A DNA stretch of 64,000 nucleotides, taken from assembly GCF_001704635.1 (NCBI RefSeq), contig NZ_MAXF01000084.1:1-64000 (forward strand). Reading direction: 5' to 3'. Both the position numbers and the translations under genes were made by a program. Below the pieces are notes generated by a model that did no database searches, was not told the origin of the DNA, and worked only from the letters and a program-made list of their open reading frames with translations. The stretch is from Streptomyces sparsogenes (GTDB lineage: Bacteria > Actinomycetota > Actinomycetes > Streptomycetales > Streptomycetaceae). This document shows positions 28,291-38,902 of this stretch, piece after piece; positions within the stretch are counted from its first letter, which is position 1; the number at the start of each line of letters is the position of its first letter.

Positions 28291-31200
28291 GCTCCGGCGG
28301 CAGACCACTCGGACGGACCGCCCTCGTGATAGGCGCGCTCACGGCGCTGCTCACCGGCGGGACGGGTGGTCTCCCGGTGAGCGGCTCCGCCACGGCGGCC
28401 GCCGCGGGCAAGGCCCCGGTCAGTGCTCCGACGGCGGGGGCTGCGAAGTCCGCGGCCACAGAGGAAGCCGCGCAGGCGAAGGCCATGGAATCCGGTGACC
28501 CGGTCGAGGTGCGGAGTCTGCGGGGCGAGCGGACCGAGACGGTTGCCAACGCCGACGGGACCTTCACCACGAAGGAGTACGTCCAGCCGATCCGCGCCTG
28601 GAAGGACGGGCAGTGGAAGGACATCGACACCACGCTGATCAGGAGGCCGGACGGGTCGTACGCGCCACGGGCCGCCGTCGCCGCCATGGCCTTCTCCGGC
28701 GGCGGAGACAGAACCTTCGGCACCATCGAGCGCTCCGGGCGCACCATGTCGGTGGGCTGGCGGAATGAGCTGCCGGAGCCCCGGGTGGAGGGGAACACTG
28801 CCACCTACCCGGAGGTCCTGCCCGGTGTCGACCTGCGGGTGATCGCCGAGGCCGAGGGCTTCTCTCACCTCCTCGTGGTGAAGAGCGCGAAAGCCGCCGC
28901 GAACCCGGCCCTGGCCAGCGTAGAACTGCCGATACGCACGAAAGGTCTGACCGTGCGGGCCACTGCCGAGCACGGTGGCCTCGAAGCCGTTGACCAGGGG
29001 GCCGGGGGCGCCGTCTTCGAGGCACCCGCACCGGTGATGTGGGACTCAGGCCACGACGCGGAGGCCGGTACCGCGGCGCGCCGTGCCGCGTCGGACGAGG
29101 GTCCGGGCGCGCCGGAGGGCTCGCAGATCGCGGACGTCGGGCTGGATGTGCGAGGCGACTCGGTGGTGCTCAGTCCCGACACGGGACTGCTCACGGGCCA
29201 CGACACCGTGTATCCGGTCTATATCGACCCTGTGGTGAAGACGGCCAATCGCACGGGCTGGACCATGGTGTCCTCGCACTACTCCAACAGCGAGTTCTGG
29301 AAGTTCTCGGGTGACGAGGGCGTGGGCCGGTGTCCGGCGAATGTGTCGGTCCGATGCTCCAGCAACGACGATCGCAAGCGCCAGTTCTTCGCTCTTCCGA
29401 CGGGAAGTTTCGAGGGTAAGCACATCGTGGAGGCGGAATTCGCCGTGACGATGGTGCACACCTACGACGAGACCGGCAAATCCGTCGAACTGGGGCGGGT
29501 CAACAGCAGCGGCGCAAGCGCCATCAGCGCGGGAACGAACTGGAACAACCAGCCGTCGCTCAAGGATGCGATCACATCGCAGTCGCCGACCAATCCGGCC
29601 GGGTCGTGTACGTCCACCAATCAGAACGTGCGCTTCAACGTCAAATCGACGGTACAGAAGGCCGCCGACAGCGGCTGGGACACGACGACGTTCCGGCTCA
29701 AGGCGGGCGACGAGGACTCCTACGCCTACTGGAAGCGCTTCTGCGGAAACGCACACCTCGAAGTCACCTACAACCGGCCGCCATACCAGCCCCTGATGAG
29801 TCATCTGAGTATGAGCGACGGCGGTTCCTGCGAGTATGGCTCCGACCGGCCGTATGCCGCCGAGATACCGACCCTGAGCGCGCTGATCCGGGACCCGGAC
29901 CACGGCGACGCGGGGGGCAACACGGAGACTGTCCAGGCCCGTTTCAAGGTGTACTGGCCGTCGAGCAACCCCACCCACACGTACTACGCCACCGCGCAGC
30001 CCAAATCGACCCATGACTACGACCGCAAGGGCAACGTGGGAGCCGCGCACTTCAAGTTCAAGGTGGGAGAAGACCTCACCGGGGACGGCGAGCCCGCCTT
30101 CTCGATTCCCCAGAACACCGTGATCGCCTGGGAAGTACAGGGGTTCGACGGTACACAGTGGGGGCCGTGGAGCAGCGCCGGTGACGAAGCGACCAGATGC
30201 GAATTCATCTATGACTCGACGGCTCCCAAGCCGCCGCGTATCACGTCGGCTACCTACCCCAGTGACGAAAAGCCTCACGACGGAGCCGGGGACTATGGCA
30301 GTTGCACCCTGGATTCGCCGTCCTCGGACGCGGTGAAATACACCTATCGTTTCACCGGCCAGGGATGGAGAACCGCACAGCCCGCCTCCCTCGGTGGTCC
30401 GGTGACGGTGCGCTTCCTGCCCAGTGACGCCGGCCTCTTCCTCCTGGAGGCCAAGGCGGTCGACAATGCCGGCAACACCGGGAAGACACCTTTCGGATAC
30501 GACTTCTGGGTGAACAAGGGGCGCGCCCCCAAGGCCGCCTGGTCGTTGGGGGACCCGGAAGGCTCGGACCACGCGTCCGGCAGCGGCAGCGCTCCCGCCG
30601 CACGCGCGGGGTCCGGCGTGACCTTCGGCCAAACCGGCCCGAGGGGTGATATCGACAAGGCAGCGGCACTGGACGGATCCGACAACGCCTATCTGGATGT
30701 CGGCGCTCCAGCGCTCGACACCGGCAAGACGTTCTCCGTGGCCGCCTGGGTCTATCTGCCGGAGATCCCCACCCGCAGCATGGCCGTCGTCAGCCAGGAC
30801 GGCACGGCCGAGCCAGGCTTTGTCCTCGGTTACGACTACGACACGAGGTCGTGGACCTTCCGCACCCCGGTGAGCGAGATCGAGTCGCTGGGGTCCTGGA
30901 AGGTGTCCGGCGGCATCGCCCGCGCCAGGACCTGGACCCATCTGATCGGTGTTTACGACCGCGACGAGGGCAAGCTGCGGCTTTATGTGAACGGCCTGCT
31001 GGTGAAGGACGATATCCAGCCGCGCCGTACCGTGTGGAACGCCAGGGGCGGGCTGCAGATCGGGCGAACTCTCTCGATGGCCGGATACACCGCCCACCTC
31101 AAGGGGAGCGTCGCGGACGTGAAGATGTACGACCGCGTCGTCTCCGAGAAGGAGGGTGGCGAGCTGGGTGGCACTCCCGCGCATCAGGTCGCCTATTGGG

Positions 31201-31958
31201 CCATGGAATCCTCGGCGAACGGCCTGTCTCCCGATGAGGACCCGAAGCGGGCGACCGAGTCGGCGGGTGAGCCGATCTCGCTCAAGGGCGGAGCCACCAT
31301 CTACACGCCGAGCAACGACTGTGACCCCGGCACCGATCCGGAATGTCAGCTCGACCCCGATTCCGACGCGCTGAGGGGAAACGGGCACCTAGCGCTGGAC
31401 GGCGCAACCGGGTACGCCACCAGGGCGGCGGGTCTGCTGGAGCCGGAGGGAAGCTTCTCGATCACTGCCCGGGCGAGGCTGTCGTCACCCACAGCCGGCC
31501 GAGACCAGACGGTTCTGGCCCTGTCAGGGAGCAAGACCCAGGCCGCCGTCGTTCGCTACTCGCACACAGCGAATCGCTGGGAGCTTGTGGTGACGAAGGA
31601 CGACGCCGCGTCGTCGGCGGTCAGTACCGCCAGGGACAAGGCTGTTCTTCCCAGTGTGAGCGGTCAGGGCGATCACCTGGCACTTGTCTACGACTCGGTG
31701 TTCGGTGAGGTGCGGCTGTACGTCAATGGGCAGCTGGCCGGAGCCCAGACCATGTGGCGCAACACCTGGGACCTGTCCAGGGCAAGCATTCAGGTCGGCC
31801 GTTCACTGAGCGGGACGACCGGCGGTGACTACTTCTCCGGGGGCCTGGACGAGGTCCGTCTGTATCAAGGCGCTCTGGACTACGACACGACGGCCGCGGT
31901 CAACCTCCTGGAAGCCGGCTCCAGCCTCGCGGAATCAGGTGACCCCCCGGCCTCCTGA
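28287..31958 (+). CDS. Secreted LamG / jelly-roll protein preceding the RHS gene
   Basis: 1,223 residues. A signal peptide (about 1-40) precedes a domain with the DNRLRE-like stretch VYIDPVVKTANRTGWTMVSS, then NSEFWKFSGDEGVGRC (about 305-480). A fibronectin-like middle follows, then two LamG/concanavalin-like domains (about 740-950 and 960-1210). In the LamG domains FSVAAWVYLPE, LYVNGLLV and LYVNGQLAGAQTMWRNTW with SGGLDEVRLY are typical. It is coupled to the FG-GAP gene by ATGA. Such LamG proteins commonly precede RHS toxins in Streptomyces, and glycan or surface binding is inferred. Confidence 0.82.
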   Translation: MSSGGRPLGRTALVIGALTALLTGGTGGLPVSGSATAAAAGKAPVSAPTAGAAKSAATEEAAQAKAMESGDPVEVRSLRGERTETVANADGTFTTKEYVQPIRAWKDGQWKDIDTTLIRRPDGSYAPRAAVAAMAFSGGGDRTFGTIERSGRTMSVGWRNELPEPRVEGNTATYPEVLPGVDLRVIAEAEGFSHLLVVKSAKAAANPALASVELPIRTKGLTVRATAEHGGLEAVDQGAGGAVFEAPAPVMWDSGHDAEAGTAARRAASDEGPGAPEGSQIADVGLDVRGDSVVLSPDTGLLTGHDTVYPVYIDPVVKTANRTGWTMVSSHYSNSEFWKFSGDEGVGRCPANVSVRCSSNDDRKRQFFALPTGSFEGKHIVEAEFAVTMVHTYDETGKSVELGRVNSSGASAISAGTNWNNQPSLKDAITSQSPTNPAGSCTSTNQNVRFNVKSTVQKAADSGWDTTTFRLKAGDEDSYAYWKRFCGNAHLEVTYNRPPYQPLMSHLSMSDGGSCEYGSDRPYAAEIPTLSALIRDPDHGDAGGNTETVQARFKVYWPSSNPTHTYYATAQPKSTHDYDRKGNVGAAHFKFKVGEDLTGDGEPAFSIPQNTVIAWEVQGFDGTQWGPWSSAGDEATRCEFIYDSTAPKPPRITSATYPSDEKPHDGAGDYGSCTLDSPSSDAVKYTYRFTGQGWRTAQPASLGGPVTVRFLPSDAGLFLLEAKAVDNAGNTGKTPFGYDFWVNKGRAPKAAWSLGDPEGSDHASGSGSAPAARAGSGVTFGQTGPRGDIDKAAALDGSDNAYLDVGAPALDTGKTFSVAAWVYLPEIPTRSMAVVSQDGTAEPGFVLGYDYDTRSWTFRTPVSEIESLGSWKVSGGIARARTWTHLIGVYDRDEGKLRLYVNGLLVKDDIQPRRTVWNARGGLQIGRTLSMAGYTAHLKGSVADVKMYDRVVSEKEGGELGGTPAHQVAYWAMESSANGLSPDEDPKRATESAGEPISLKGGATIYTPSNDCDPGTDPECQLDPDSDALRGNGHLALDGATGYATRAAGLLEPEGSFSITARARLSSPTAGRDQTVLALSGSKTQAAVVRYSHTANRWELVVTKDDAASSAVSTARDKAVLPSVSGQGDHLALVYDSVFGEVRLYVNGQLAGAQTMWRNTWDLSRASIQVGRSLSGTTGGDYFSGGLDEVRLYQGALDYDTTAAVNLLEAGSSLAESGDPPAS

Positions 31959-31968
31959 GCCACCGTGT

Positions 31969-31994
31969 GCGGGAAGGCGCTCGGACCTTCCCGC
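31969..31994 (+). terminator. Hairpin between the LamG and RHS genes
   Basis: GCGGGAAGG (31969-31977) pairs perfectly with CCTTCCCGC (31986-31994) around an 8-base loop, 11 bases after the LamG stop. No T-run follows, so it may only lower transcription of the RHS gene relative to its partners. Confidence 0.5.
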
Positions 31995-32054
31995 GCAAGG
32001 CACCGCGCCCGTCTGTATCACTTGCCTGTTCCATACCAACCCGCGGGAGTGTTG

Positions 32055-35000
32055 ATGTCCTGGCCTGCCTGGCTCCGCCCGATTCGTGCGTCACGAGGTC
32101 GTACCGGTCGGCGCTGTGTCGCGCTCGCGGTCGGCACAGCGCTCGCTGTGGGGATGCTCCCGCAGTACGCGCCGCCGGCGCAGGCGAAGACGGTCAGCCG
32201 ACCCGATCTGGACGAGATCAGCGAACCGGTACGCGGAACCGTGGCGCGAGCGAAACGCCACAAGGCTGACCCCGCCGCCAAAGCCGCGGTCAAGAGCCCC
32301 GCGAGGGTCAGCTGGCCGAAGCCGGGAAAGGCTGGAATCGCCGTCTCGGGCGGTCTCAGACAGGCGGATGGCCTCCCGTTACGTGTGGGCGCGTCGCGAG
32401 CCATGGCCAAGACGGCGCCTGGATACGTCGACATCCAGATGCTGAGCCGTAGCAAGACCCGGGCGGCGGGCGTGGACGGCGTGCTGATGAAGGTCATACG
32501 CGAGGACAGCGCTCAGAAACCGGGCAAGATCGAAGTTGAGCTGGACTACTCCGGCTTCACCGAGGCGTACGGCGGAAACTACGGTTCCCGCCTCCGCTTC
32601 GTCCAGTATCCCGGGTGTCTTCTCACCGACCCGGACAAGAAGGCGTGCACCACGGCGTACGAGATACCGACCGAGAACGATACGAAGAAGCGGACACTTA
32701 CCGCGGAGGTGACCGCGGCCCCCGGCGGCGGGGCTGACAGTGTGCCTCTCCTTGCCGCGACCGCCGCGGCCTCGGGCGACCAGGGCAATTACACCGCGAC
32801 CCCGCTCTCGCCGTCCGCCGAGTGGAGCGTGTCCAACTCCTCCGGCGCCTTCAACTGGTCCTATCCGATGCGCGTCCCACCGACACCTGGCGGTCGGACG
32901 CCGTCCGTCGGCCTCTCCTACAATTCCCAGGCCACCGATGGGCAGACGGCCGCGACCAACACTCAGGGCTCGTGGATCGGCGAGGGCTTTTCCTATGAGC
33001 CGGGCTATATCGAGCGGCGTTACAAGCCCTGCTCCAGTGACGGCCACGACAAGACCAACGGTGACCTTTGCTGGGCGTACGACAACGCCACACTTCAGCT
33101 TCCCGGCAGGACGGCCGGTGAGCTGATCAAGGACGATGACGCCACCGGCGACGTCTGGCACATCAAGTCCGACGACAACTCCCTTGTGGAACGCGTCACC
33201 GGCGGTGCCAACGAGGATGACAACGGCGAGTACTGGCGCGTCACCACCGCTGACGGCACCGAGTATTACTTCGGGCTCGACCGCCCCACCGGCTGGGCGA
33301 GCGGCAAGAAGCAGACCAACTCGACGTGGACGGTGCCGGTCTACGGCGACGACAAGGACGAACCCTGCTACAAGGCGACGTTCGCCGACGCCTACTGTAC
33401 GCAGGCGTGGCGGTGGAACCTCGACTACGTCAAGGATCCGCACGGCAACGTCATGACGTATTTCTACGGCCGTGAGACCAACTACTACACACAGGGCCTT
33501 AAGACCGACGAGAACGGCAAGTCGTACATACGCGGGGGTTACCTCAAGCGAGTCGACTACGGTCAGCGCGACGGCAAGGTGTACTCAGGTGACGCGCCGG
33601 CCCGTACCGTTTTCACGATCGACGAGCGCTGCCTGGAGGCGGCCGCCGACTGCGAGCCCGGGGACCTCAACGACTCCACCGCCAAGTACTGGCCGGACGT
33701 CCCCTGGGACCGCAACTGCAAGGCCGAGACAAAGTGTCCCGGGAAGAACTCCCCGACCTTCTGGACCCGCAAGAAGCTCAGCAAGGTCACCACACAGATC
33801 CGCAAGAGTGGTGGTGGCTACACGGATGTCGATTCCTGGAAACTCACCCACATCTTCACCGACAACGGAGACGGCTCGAAGGCGCTGTGGCTGAGCGCCA
33901 TCGACCACACGGGCCACGCCGGCGGCTCCACCATCTCCATGCCGCCGGTCAAGCTGCGCGGCAAGCAGTTGGCCAACCGGGTCGACAAGCCCGACGACAA
34001 CATCCAGGCCATGAACCGCTTCCGGCTCGCCGGAGTGGACAACGAGACCGGGGGCCAGATCGATGTCCTTTACAAGGACACGGAGTGCACTCCCGCCACC
34101 CTTCCCCAGCCCGACTCCTCCACCAAGCGCTGCTACCCGGTGAAGTGGAACCCACCGGGCGAGGAAGAACCGATCACCGACTGGTTCAACAAATACGTCG
34201 TTGACCACGTCACCCAGACGGATCTGACCGGCGGAGCTCCCGACATGGTCAGCTCGTACGACTACATCGGCGGGGCCGGCTGGAAGATGGCCAAGGCCGA
34301 TGGCATCACCGAGGACAAGTACCGGACGCGCAGCGACTGGCGGGGGTACGGCAAGGTCCACGTCACTCAGTCCAACGGTTCCAACAGCGTCAACAACCCG
34401 CGTACTGAGCACACCTACCTGCGGGGGCTCGGCGGCGACCCGGTCAAGGACTCCGAGGGTGGAAGCCACGACGACAGCGACGAGCTGTCCGGGTTCGAGC
34501 TGGAGACCACCACGTACAACGGTGGATTCACCAGTGACAAGATCGTCGACAAGAGCATCAACACCGCTTGGACCCACACCACCGCCACCCGCACCAAGAC
34601 CTGGGGCACGACCAAGGCGTCCTACGTGCGGCCCGAGTCGACCACGACGTACACCGCGCTGGAGAAGGGCGGCTGGCAGCAGGTCAAGAGCACCAATCAG
34701 TACGACGAGAAAACCGGCCGAGTCATCGAGACGGACGACTTCGGAGAGGTGGGCGTCGGCGGAGACAACCAGTGCACTCGGACCTCGTACGCCGACAACA
34801 CCGCTCGGCACATGCTGTCGTACGTCTCACGCGTTGAGACGGTCGCCGTATCGTGCTCTGCCGCTGCCGACCGTAAGACAGACGTCATCTCCGACAACCT
34901 GACGTTCTACGACGGCAAGGCGCTGGGCGAGGCCCCCACTAAAGGCGACACCACCAAGACGCAGCGGATCGCCTCACATGACGGCACCAAGGCCACGTAT

Positions 35001-38000
35001 CAGACCGTCACCGAGACCGCACCGGCCGACTTCGACGTCTACGGGCGCTTCACCAAGGTCACGAACGCGGAGGGGAAGAGCAACACCGCCACCTACGTCG
35101 AGACCGACGGCCTGACGACTGAGAAGACCGAGACCAATCCCCGCGGCTGGACGACCAGGACCGAGTACGCGCCCGAATGGGGCCAGAAGACCTCCGAGAC
35201 CGACCCCAACGGCAAACGTAGTGACTTCGGCTATGACGCCCTGGGGCGGATCACCGCCGTGTGGCTGCCGGACCGGTCGCATGCCAAGGGCTCCTCACCG
35301 AGCATCAAGTACAGCTATCTGATCCGCACGGACGCGTCCGTGGCCGTGAAGACCGAGAAGATCGAGAACGACGAGACATACGGTCTCGAGTACACGCTGT
35401 ACGACGGCCTTCTGCGCCCGAGGCAGGAGCAGGCCGAGGGCCAGGACGGTGGGCGGCTGATCGCCGACACGTTCTACGACGGCATCGGCAACGTCGCCAA
35501 GACGTACGACACGTACTACACGAAGGGTGCCCCGAGCGACCAGCTCTTCAAGGCGGTCCCCGGCGATGTGGACGCGCAGACCTTCACCGAGTACGACGGC
35601 GCGGGGCGCAAAACCGCTGAGATCTTCAAGGTCCAGGACAAGGAGAAGTGGCGTACCACGTACGCCTACGGCGGTGACCGGGTCCATGTCGATCCGCCTG
35701 CCGGGCAGGCGCCGACGACGACCATCACCGACGCCCGCGACCGGACCACGGAGATCCGCCGCTACAAGGGCGCGGTCCCGCTGCCGAGCGGTACCCCTGC
35801 TGACTACGAGTCGACCGTCTACGCCTATTACCCGGACGGCCGGCTGAAGACAGTCAAGGACGCGGTCGGCAGCACGTGGTCGTACGAATACGACCAGCGT
35901 GGCCGGAAGACCGCAGCGGTGGACCCGGACACGGGCAGGTCGACGTTCGCCTACGACGCCATGGACCGCCTGACGTCCACGACCGATGCTCGCAAGAAGA
36001 AGATCTCCACGGTCTACGACGACCTGGGACGGCAGACGTCGACCTGGGAGGGGGAGCCGGACACCGGCATCAAACAGACGGTCACGACGTATGACGCGGC
36101 GGCCAAGGGGCAGGTCTACGGCGACTACAAGTACGCCGACGGCGCTGTGCAGTCATCAACGGTGTATTCGCTCTTGGACGACTTCTACCAGCCGCTCAAG
36201 ACTGAATACACGCTGTCGAAGACCGCCGAACCGGAGCTGGGCGGCACCTATGTATTCCATACCGAGTACAACCGTGACGGCACCGTTCAGGGCGTGACGC
36301 TCCCCGCCGGTGGCGGCCTTCCATCCGAGGTGCTGAAGTATGCGTACGACAGCCTTCAGCGGCCGGTGGGCTTGAAGACGCAGTCACTCCCGGAAAAACA
36401 GTATGTCTCCGACGCCGAGTACTACAACAACAATCTGCCGAGACGGATCAAGCTCGAAACGAGTGGAGCTGACAGCAGCCCCACCGGGCTCCTATACGAC
36501 TACGAGCGCGGCACGGACCGGCTGACCCGCACCATCGTCGCAACCGACGGCGCCACCGGCTACACCTACGAGGCACGACGGACCTATGACGCCGCGGGCA
36601 ATGTCACCGGCATCGCCGACACCCCGGCCGACGCCCAGGCCGATGTCCAATGTTTCACCTATGACTGGGAGCGGCGGCTGTCCGAGGCGTGGACGACCAG
36701 CAATGCGTCAGACGGCGCCGGCGGCTCGGGTGTCGGTGACGCTGCCTGCGCCAAGGGGCCCACATCCAGCACCATTGGCGGCCCGGCCCCGTACTGGCAG
36801 TCGTTCACCTACGACGCCTCGGGAAACCGCAAGACGCAGGTCATGCACGGTTTTGGCGGAACGGGCGACACCACTCGGCGCTACGAGTACGGCGATGCCG
36901 ACCAGGACGGCACGGCCGGGGAGGCGGGCGACGGCGGTCCGCACAACCTCACCAAGGTCGTCCAAAACAAGCCCGCAGCGGGCGGCGCTCCGGCCGTGCG
37001 CTCGCTGGAGACCTTCGGATACGACGCGGCTGGGAACACGGACAAGCGCGTCATCGGCGGCGACACACAGTCCCTCACCTGGGACGCGACGGGCAAGCTC
37101 GCCTCCTCGCAGAAGGGCGGAGTGACGTCGACCTTCGCGTACGGTGCGGACGGCGAGCGGGTGCTGCGCAAGGAGTCCGACAGCACGACCTTTTACATGC
37201 CGGGCATGGAGCTGCGCCTCGACGCGGCGACGAAGTCCATCTCCGCCACCCGCTATTACTCCTTCGCCGGCCAGACGGTGGCCATGCGCACGACCAAGGA
37301 CGGCGTGCGCTTCCTCGCCGGCGACCCGCATGGCACCGCGGAGATGGCGATCGACGCCAAGACGGGGAAGACGGCGCGGCGCCGGATGGATCCGTTCGGC
37401 AACGAGCGAGGTCGCGAGGCCGGGGAGCGGCCGTGGGTCGACGACAAGGGATTCCTCGGAAAACCGGTGGATGAATCGACGGGCTTCACCCATATCGGGG
37501 CCCGCGAATACGAACCGGAGAACGGCCGCTTCATCTCGGCCGACCCCGTCATCGACTTCACCGACCCACAGCAGATCAACGGCTACGCCTACGCCAACAA
37601 CAACCCCGTCACCTTCAGCGACCCCTCCGGGATGAAGCCGGACGACTGCATCAACGCCGGTGTCAGCTGCACGCCCACGGGCAACGGCGGCTGGAAGATG
37701 GAGACCAACGACAACTGGCGGCCGCAGTATCCGCAGACGCAGGCGAGCAAGAAAGCCTCGGTGGCACGGGAGAAGGCGGACCGAGCCAAGATCCGGGCGG
37801 TCCTGGCAGCCAAGGAGCTCGCGCAGATCGCGGCGGACGAGCTGGGCATCACTGATGCGCTCGACTGCTTCACCACGGGGTCGCTCGGGTCCTGCGGAGC
37901 GACCATTCTCAACGTGGCCACGGAGTTTGTCGGTGGGTTGGCTTTCAAATTCGCCAAGAAGTATGCGTGGCCGACGAACTGGGGCAAGGCGGCGGCACTG

Positions 38001-38885
38001 GGGAAGCGGGTGTGGGGTCTTCTGAAGAAGATCCTCTCCAACTTCAAGTCCTGGCGGAGGCTGGACAAGCGGGCCGACAAGCTGGAGGACGCGGCGAAGG
38101 CCTGTGAGCCCAACAGCTTCACACCGGGAACGCAGGTTCTGATGGCGGACGGCACGACCAAGGCCATCGCGGACGTCGACATCGGCGACAAGGTCATCGC
38201 CACCGACCCCGAGACCGGCAAGACCCGGACCGAAACGGTGACCGCAGAGATCAAGGGACAGGGTGCCAAGCACCTGGTCAAGGTCACGGTCGACGTCGAC
38301 GGCAAGAAGGGGAAGAAGACAGCGTCGGTCACCGCGACCGAGGGACACCCCTTCTGGGTGCCGGAGCTACGCGCCTGGATCAAGGCCGGCGAGCTCGGGC
38401 GAGGTGAGTGGCTGCGGACCAGTGCAGGGACGTATGTCCAGGTCACGGCAGTCGAGCGATGGACTCAGCGGGCTGCGGTCTACAACCTCACGGTTGGGAA
38501 CCTGCACACGTACTATGTGGTGGCGGGGGCGACGCCCGTCCTGGTGCACAATGCAGGCGGCCGCAGTGATCCTGAAGGGGTCTGCACCATTGGTGACTTT
38601 GCGCAGGAATCAATCCCTGCGGCGAGTAAGTCACAGAGGTTCACGGCCGAAGAGCGACGCCAAATTAATGATCTCGGTCAAAAATTTGGCTGTCACACCT
38701 GTGGTTCCACCGACCCCTTCTCTAAGAGAGGGAACTTCGTGCCTGATCATCAGCCGATCAGTACCTGGGTACCCGACGGTACACCGCAGCGCCTCTATCC
38801 GCAGTGTTTGCCGTGCAGCCGACAGCAGGCCGGGTGGGCCCGGCAGTTAGGCCCGGTCATGAAGCAATTGTATGGAGCGAAGTGA
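32055..38885 (+). CDS. Secreted RHS polymorphic toxin with Hint domain and HNH-like tip
   Basis: 2,276 residues. A signal peptide covers about 1-45 (VALAVGTALAVGMLPQ, cleavage near PAQA). The N-terminal shell region includes SVGLSYNSQATDGQ. Many YD repeats follow (about 1050-1740), then the RHS core (about 1750-1860: DPHGTAEMAID, GFTHIGAREYEPENGRFISA, NNNPVTFSDPSG). A Hint autoprotease spans about 2017-2166: C2017-EPNSFTPGTQVLMADGT, TATEGHPFW and terminal VHN. A tip at 2167-2276 has CHTC (2213-2216), PDHQP (2230-2234) and CLPC (2251-2254), a treble-clef/HNH-like zinc nuclease pattern. The start ATG 32055 follows GGGAG. The Hint domain should release the tip. GC drops in the tip. Confidence 0.88.
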   Translation: MSWPAWLRPIRASRGRTGRRCVALAVGTALAVGMLPQYAPPAQAKTVSRPDLDEISEPVRGTVARAKRHKADPAAKAAVKSPARVSWPKPGKAGIAVSGGLRQADGLPLRVGASRAMAKTAPGYVDIQMLSRSKTRAAGVDGVLMKVIREDSAQKPGKIEVELDYSGFTEAYGGNYGSRLRFVQYPGCLLTDPDKKACTTAYEIPTENDTKKRTLTAEVTAAPGGGADSVPLLAATAAASGDQGNYTATPLSPSAEWSVSNSSGAFNWSYPMRVPPTPGGRTPSVGLSYNSQATDGQTAATNTQGSWIGEGFSYEPGYIERRYKPCSSDGHDKTNGDLCWAYDNATLQLPGRTAGELIKDDDATGDVWHIKSDDNSLVERVTGGANEDDNGEYWRVTTADGTEYYFGLDRPTGWASGKKQTNSTWTVPVYGDDKDEPCYKATFADAYCTQAWRWNLDYVKDPHGNVMTYFYGRETNYYTQGLKTDENGKSYIRGGYLKRVDYGQRDGKVYSGDAPARTVFTIDERCLEAAADCEPGDLNDSTAKYWPDVPWDRNCKAETKCPGKNSPTFWTRKKLSKVTTQIRKSGGGYTDVDSWKLTHIFTDNGDGSKALWLSAIDHTGHAGGSTISMPPVKLRGKQLANRVDKPDDNIQAMNRFRLAGVDNETGGQIDVLYKDTECTPATLPQPDSSTKRCYPVKWNPPGEEEPITDWFNKYVVDHVTQTDLTGGAPDMVSSYDYIGGAGWKMAKADGITEDKYRTRSDWRGYGKVHVTQSNGSNSVNNPRTEHTYLRGLGGDPVKDSEGGSHDDSDELSGFELETTTYNGGFTSDKIVDKSINTAWTHTTATRTKTWGTTKASYVRPESTTTYTALEKGGWQQVKSTNQYDEKTGRVIETDDFGEVGVGGDNQCTRTSYADNTARHMLSYVSRVETVAVSCSAAADRKTDVISDNLTFYDGKALGEAPTKGDTTKTQRIASHDGTKATYQTVTETAPADFDVYGRFTKVTNAEGKSNTATYVETDGLTTEKTETNPRGWTTRTEYAPEWGQKTSETDPNGKRSDFGYDALGRITAVWLPDRSHAKGSSPSIKYSYLIRTDASVAVKTEKIENDETYGLEYTLYDGLLRPRQEQAEGQDGGRLIADTFYDGIGNVAKTYDTYYTKGAPSDQLFKAVPGDVDAQTFTEYDGAGRKTAEIFKVQDKEKWRTTYAYGGDRVHVDPPAGQAPTTTITDARDRTTEIRRYKGAVPLPSGTPADYESTVYAYYPDGRLKTVKDAVGSTWSYEYDQRGRKTAAVDPDTGRSTFAYDAMDRLTSTTDARKKKISTVYDDLGRQTSTWEGEPDTGIKQTVTTYDAAAKGQVYGDYKYADGAVQSSTVYSLLDDFYQPLKTEYTLSKTAEPELGGTYVFHTEYNRDGTVQGVTLPAGGGLPSEVLKYAYDSLQRPVGLKTQSLPEKQYVSDAEYYNNNLPRRIKLETSGADSSPTGLLYDYERGTDRLTRTIVATDGATGYTYEARRTYDAAGNVTGIADTPADAQADVQCFTYDWERRLSEAWTTSNASDGAGGSGVGDAACAKGPTSSTIGGPAPYWQSFTYDASGNRKTQVMHGFGGTGDTTRRYEYGDADQDGTAGEAGDGGPHNLTKVVQNKPAAGGAPAVRSLETFGYDAAGNTDKRVIGGDTQSLTWDATGKLASSQKGGVTSTFAYGADGERVLRKESDSTTFYMPGMELRLDAATKSISATRYYSFAGQTVAMRTTKDGVRFLAGDPHGTAEMAIDAKTGKTARRRMDPFGNERGREAGERPWVDDKGFLGKPVDESTGFTHIGAREYEPENGRFISADPVIDFTDPQQINGYAYANNNPVTFSDPSGMKPDDCINAGVSCTPTGNGGWKMETNDNWRPQYPQTQASKKASVAREKADRAKIRAVLAAKELAQIAADELGITDALDCFTTGSLGSCGATILNVATEFVGGLAFKFAKKYAWPTNWGKAAALGKRVWGLLKKILSNFKSWRRLDKRADKLEDAAKACEPNSFTPGTQVLMADGTTKAIADVDIGDKVIATDPETGKTRTETVTAEIKGQGAKHLVKVTVDVDGKKGKKTASVTATEGHPFWVPELRAWIKAGELGRGEWLRTSAGTYVQVTAVERWTQRAAVYNLTVGNLHTYYVVAGATPVLVHNAGGRSDPEGVCTIGDFAQESIPAASKSQRFTAEERRQINDLGQKFGCHTCGSTDPFSKRGNFVPDHQPISTWVPDGTPQRLYPQCLPCSRQQAGWARQLGPVMKQLYGAK

Positions 38886-38902
38886 AGGTAAGGGGAGGCG
38901 GT

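Noticed and set aside
29046..31388. 780-codon open frame antisense to the LamG gene
   Set aside because: No recognisable domains; the plus-strand protein has a signal peptide and two LamG domains.
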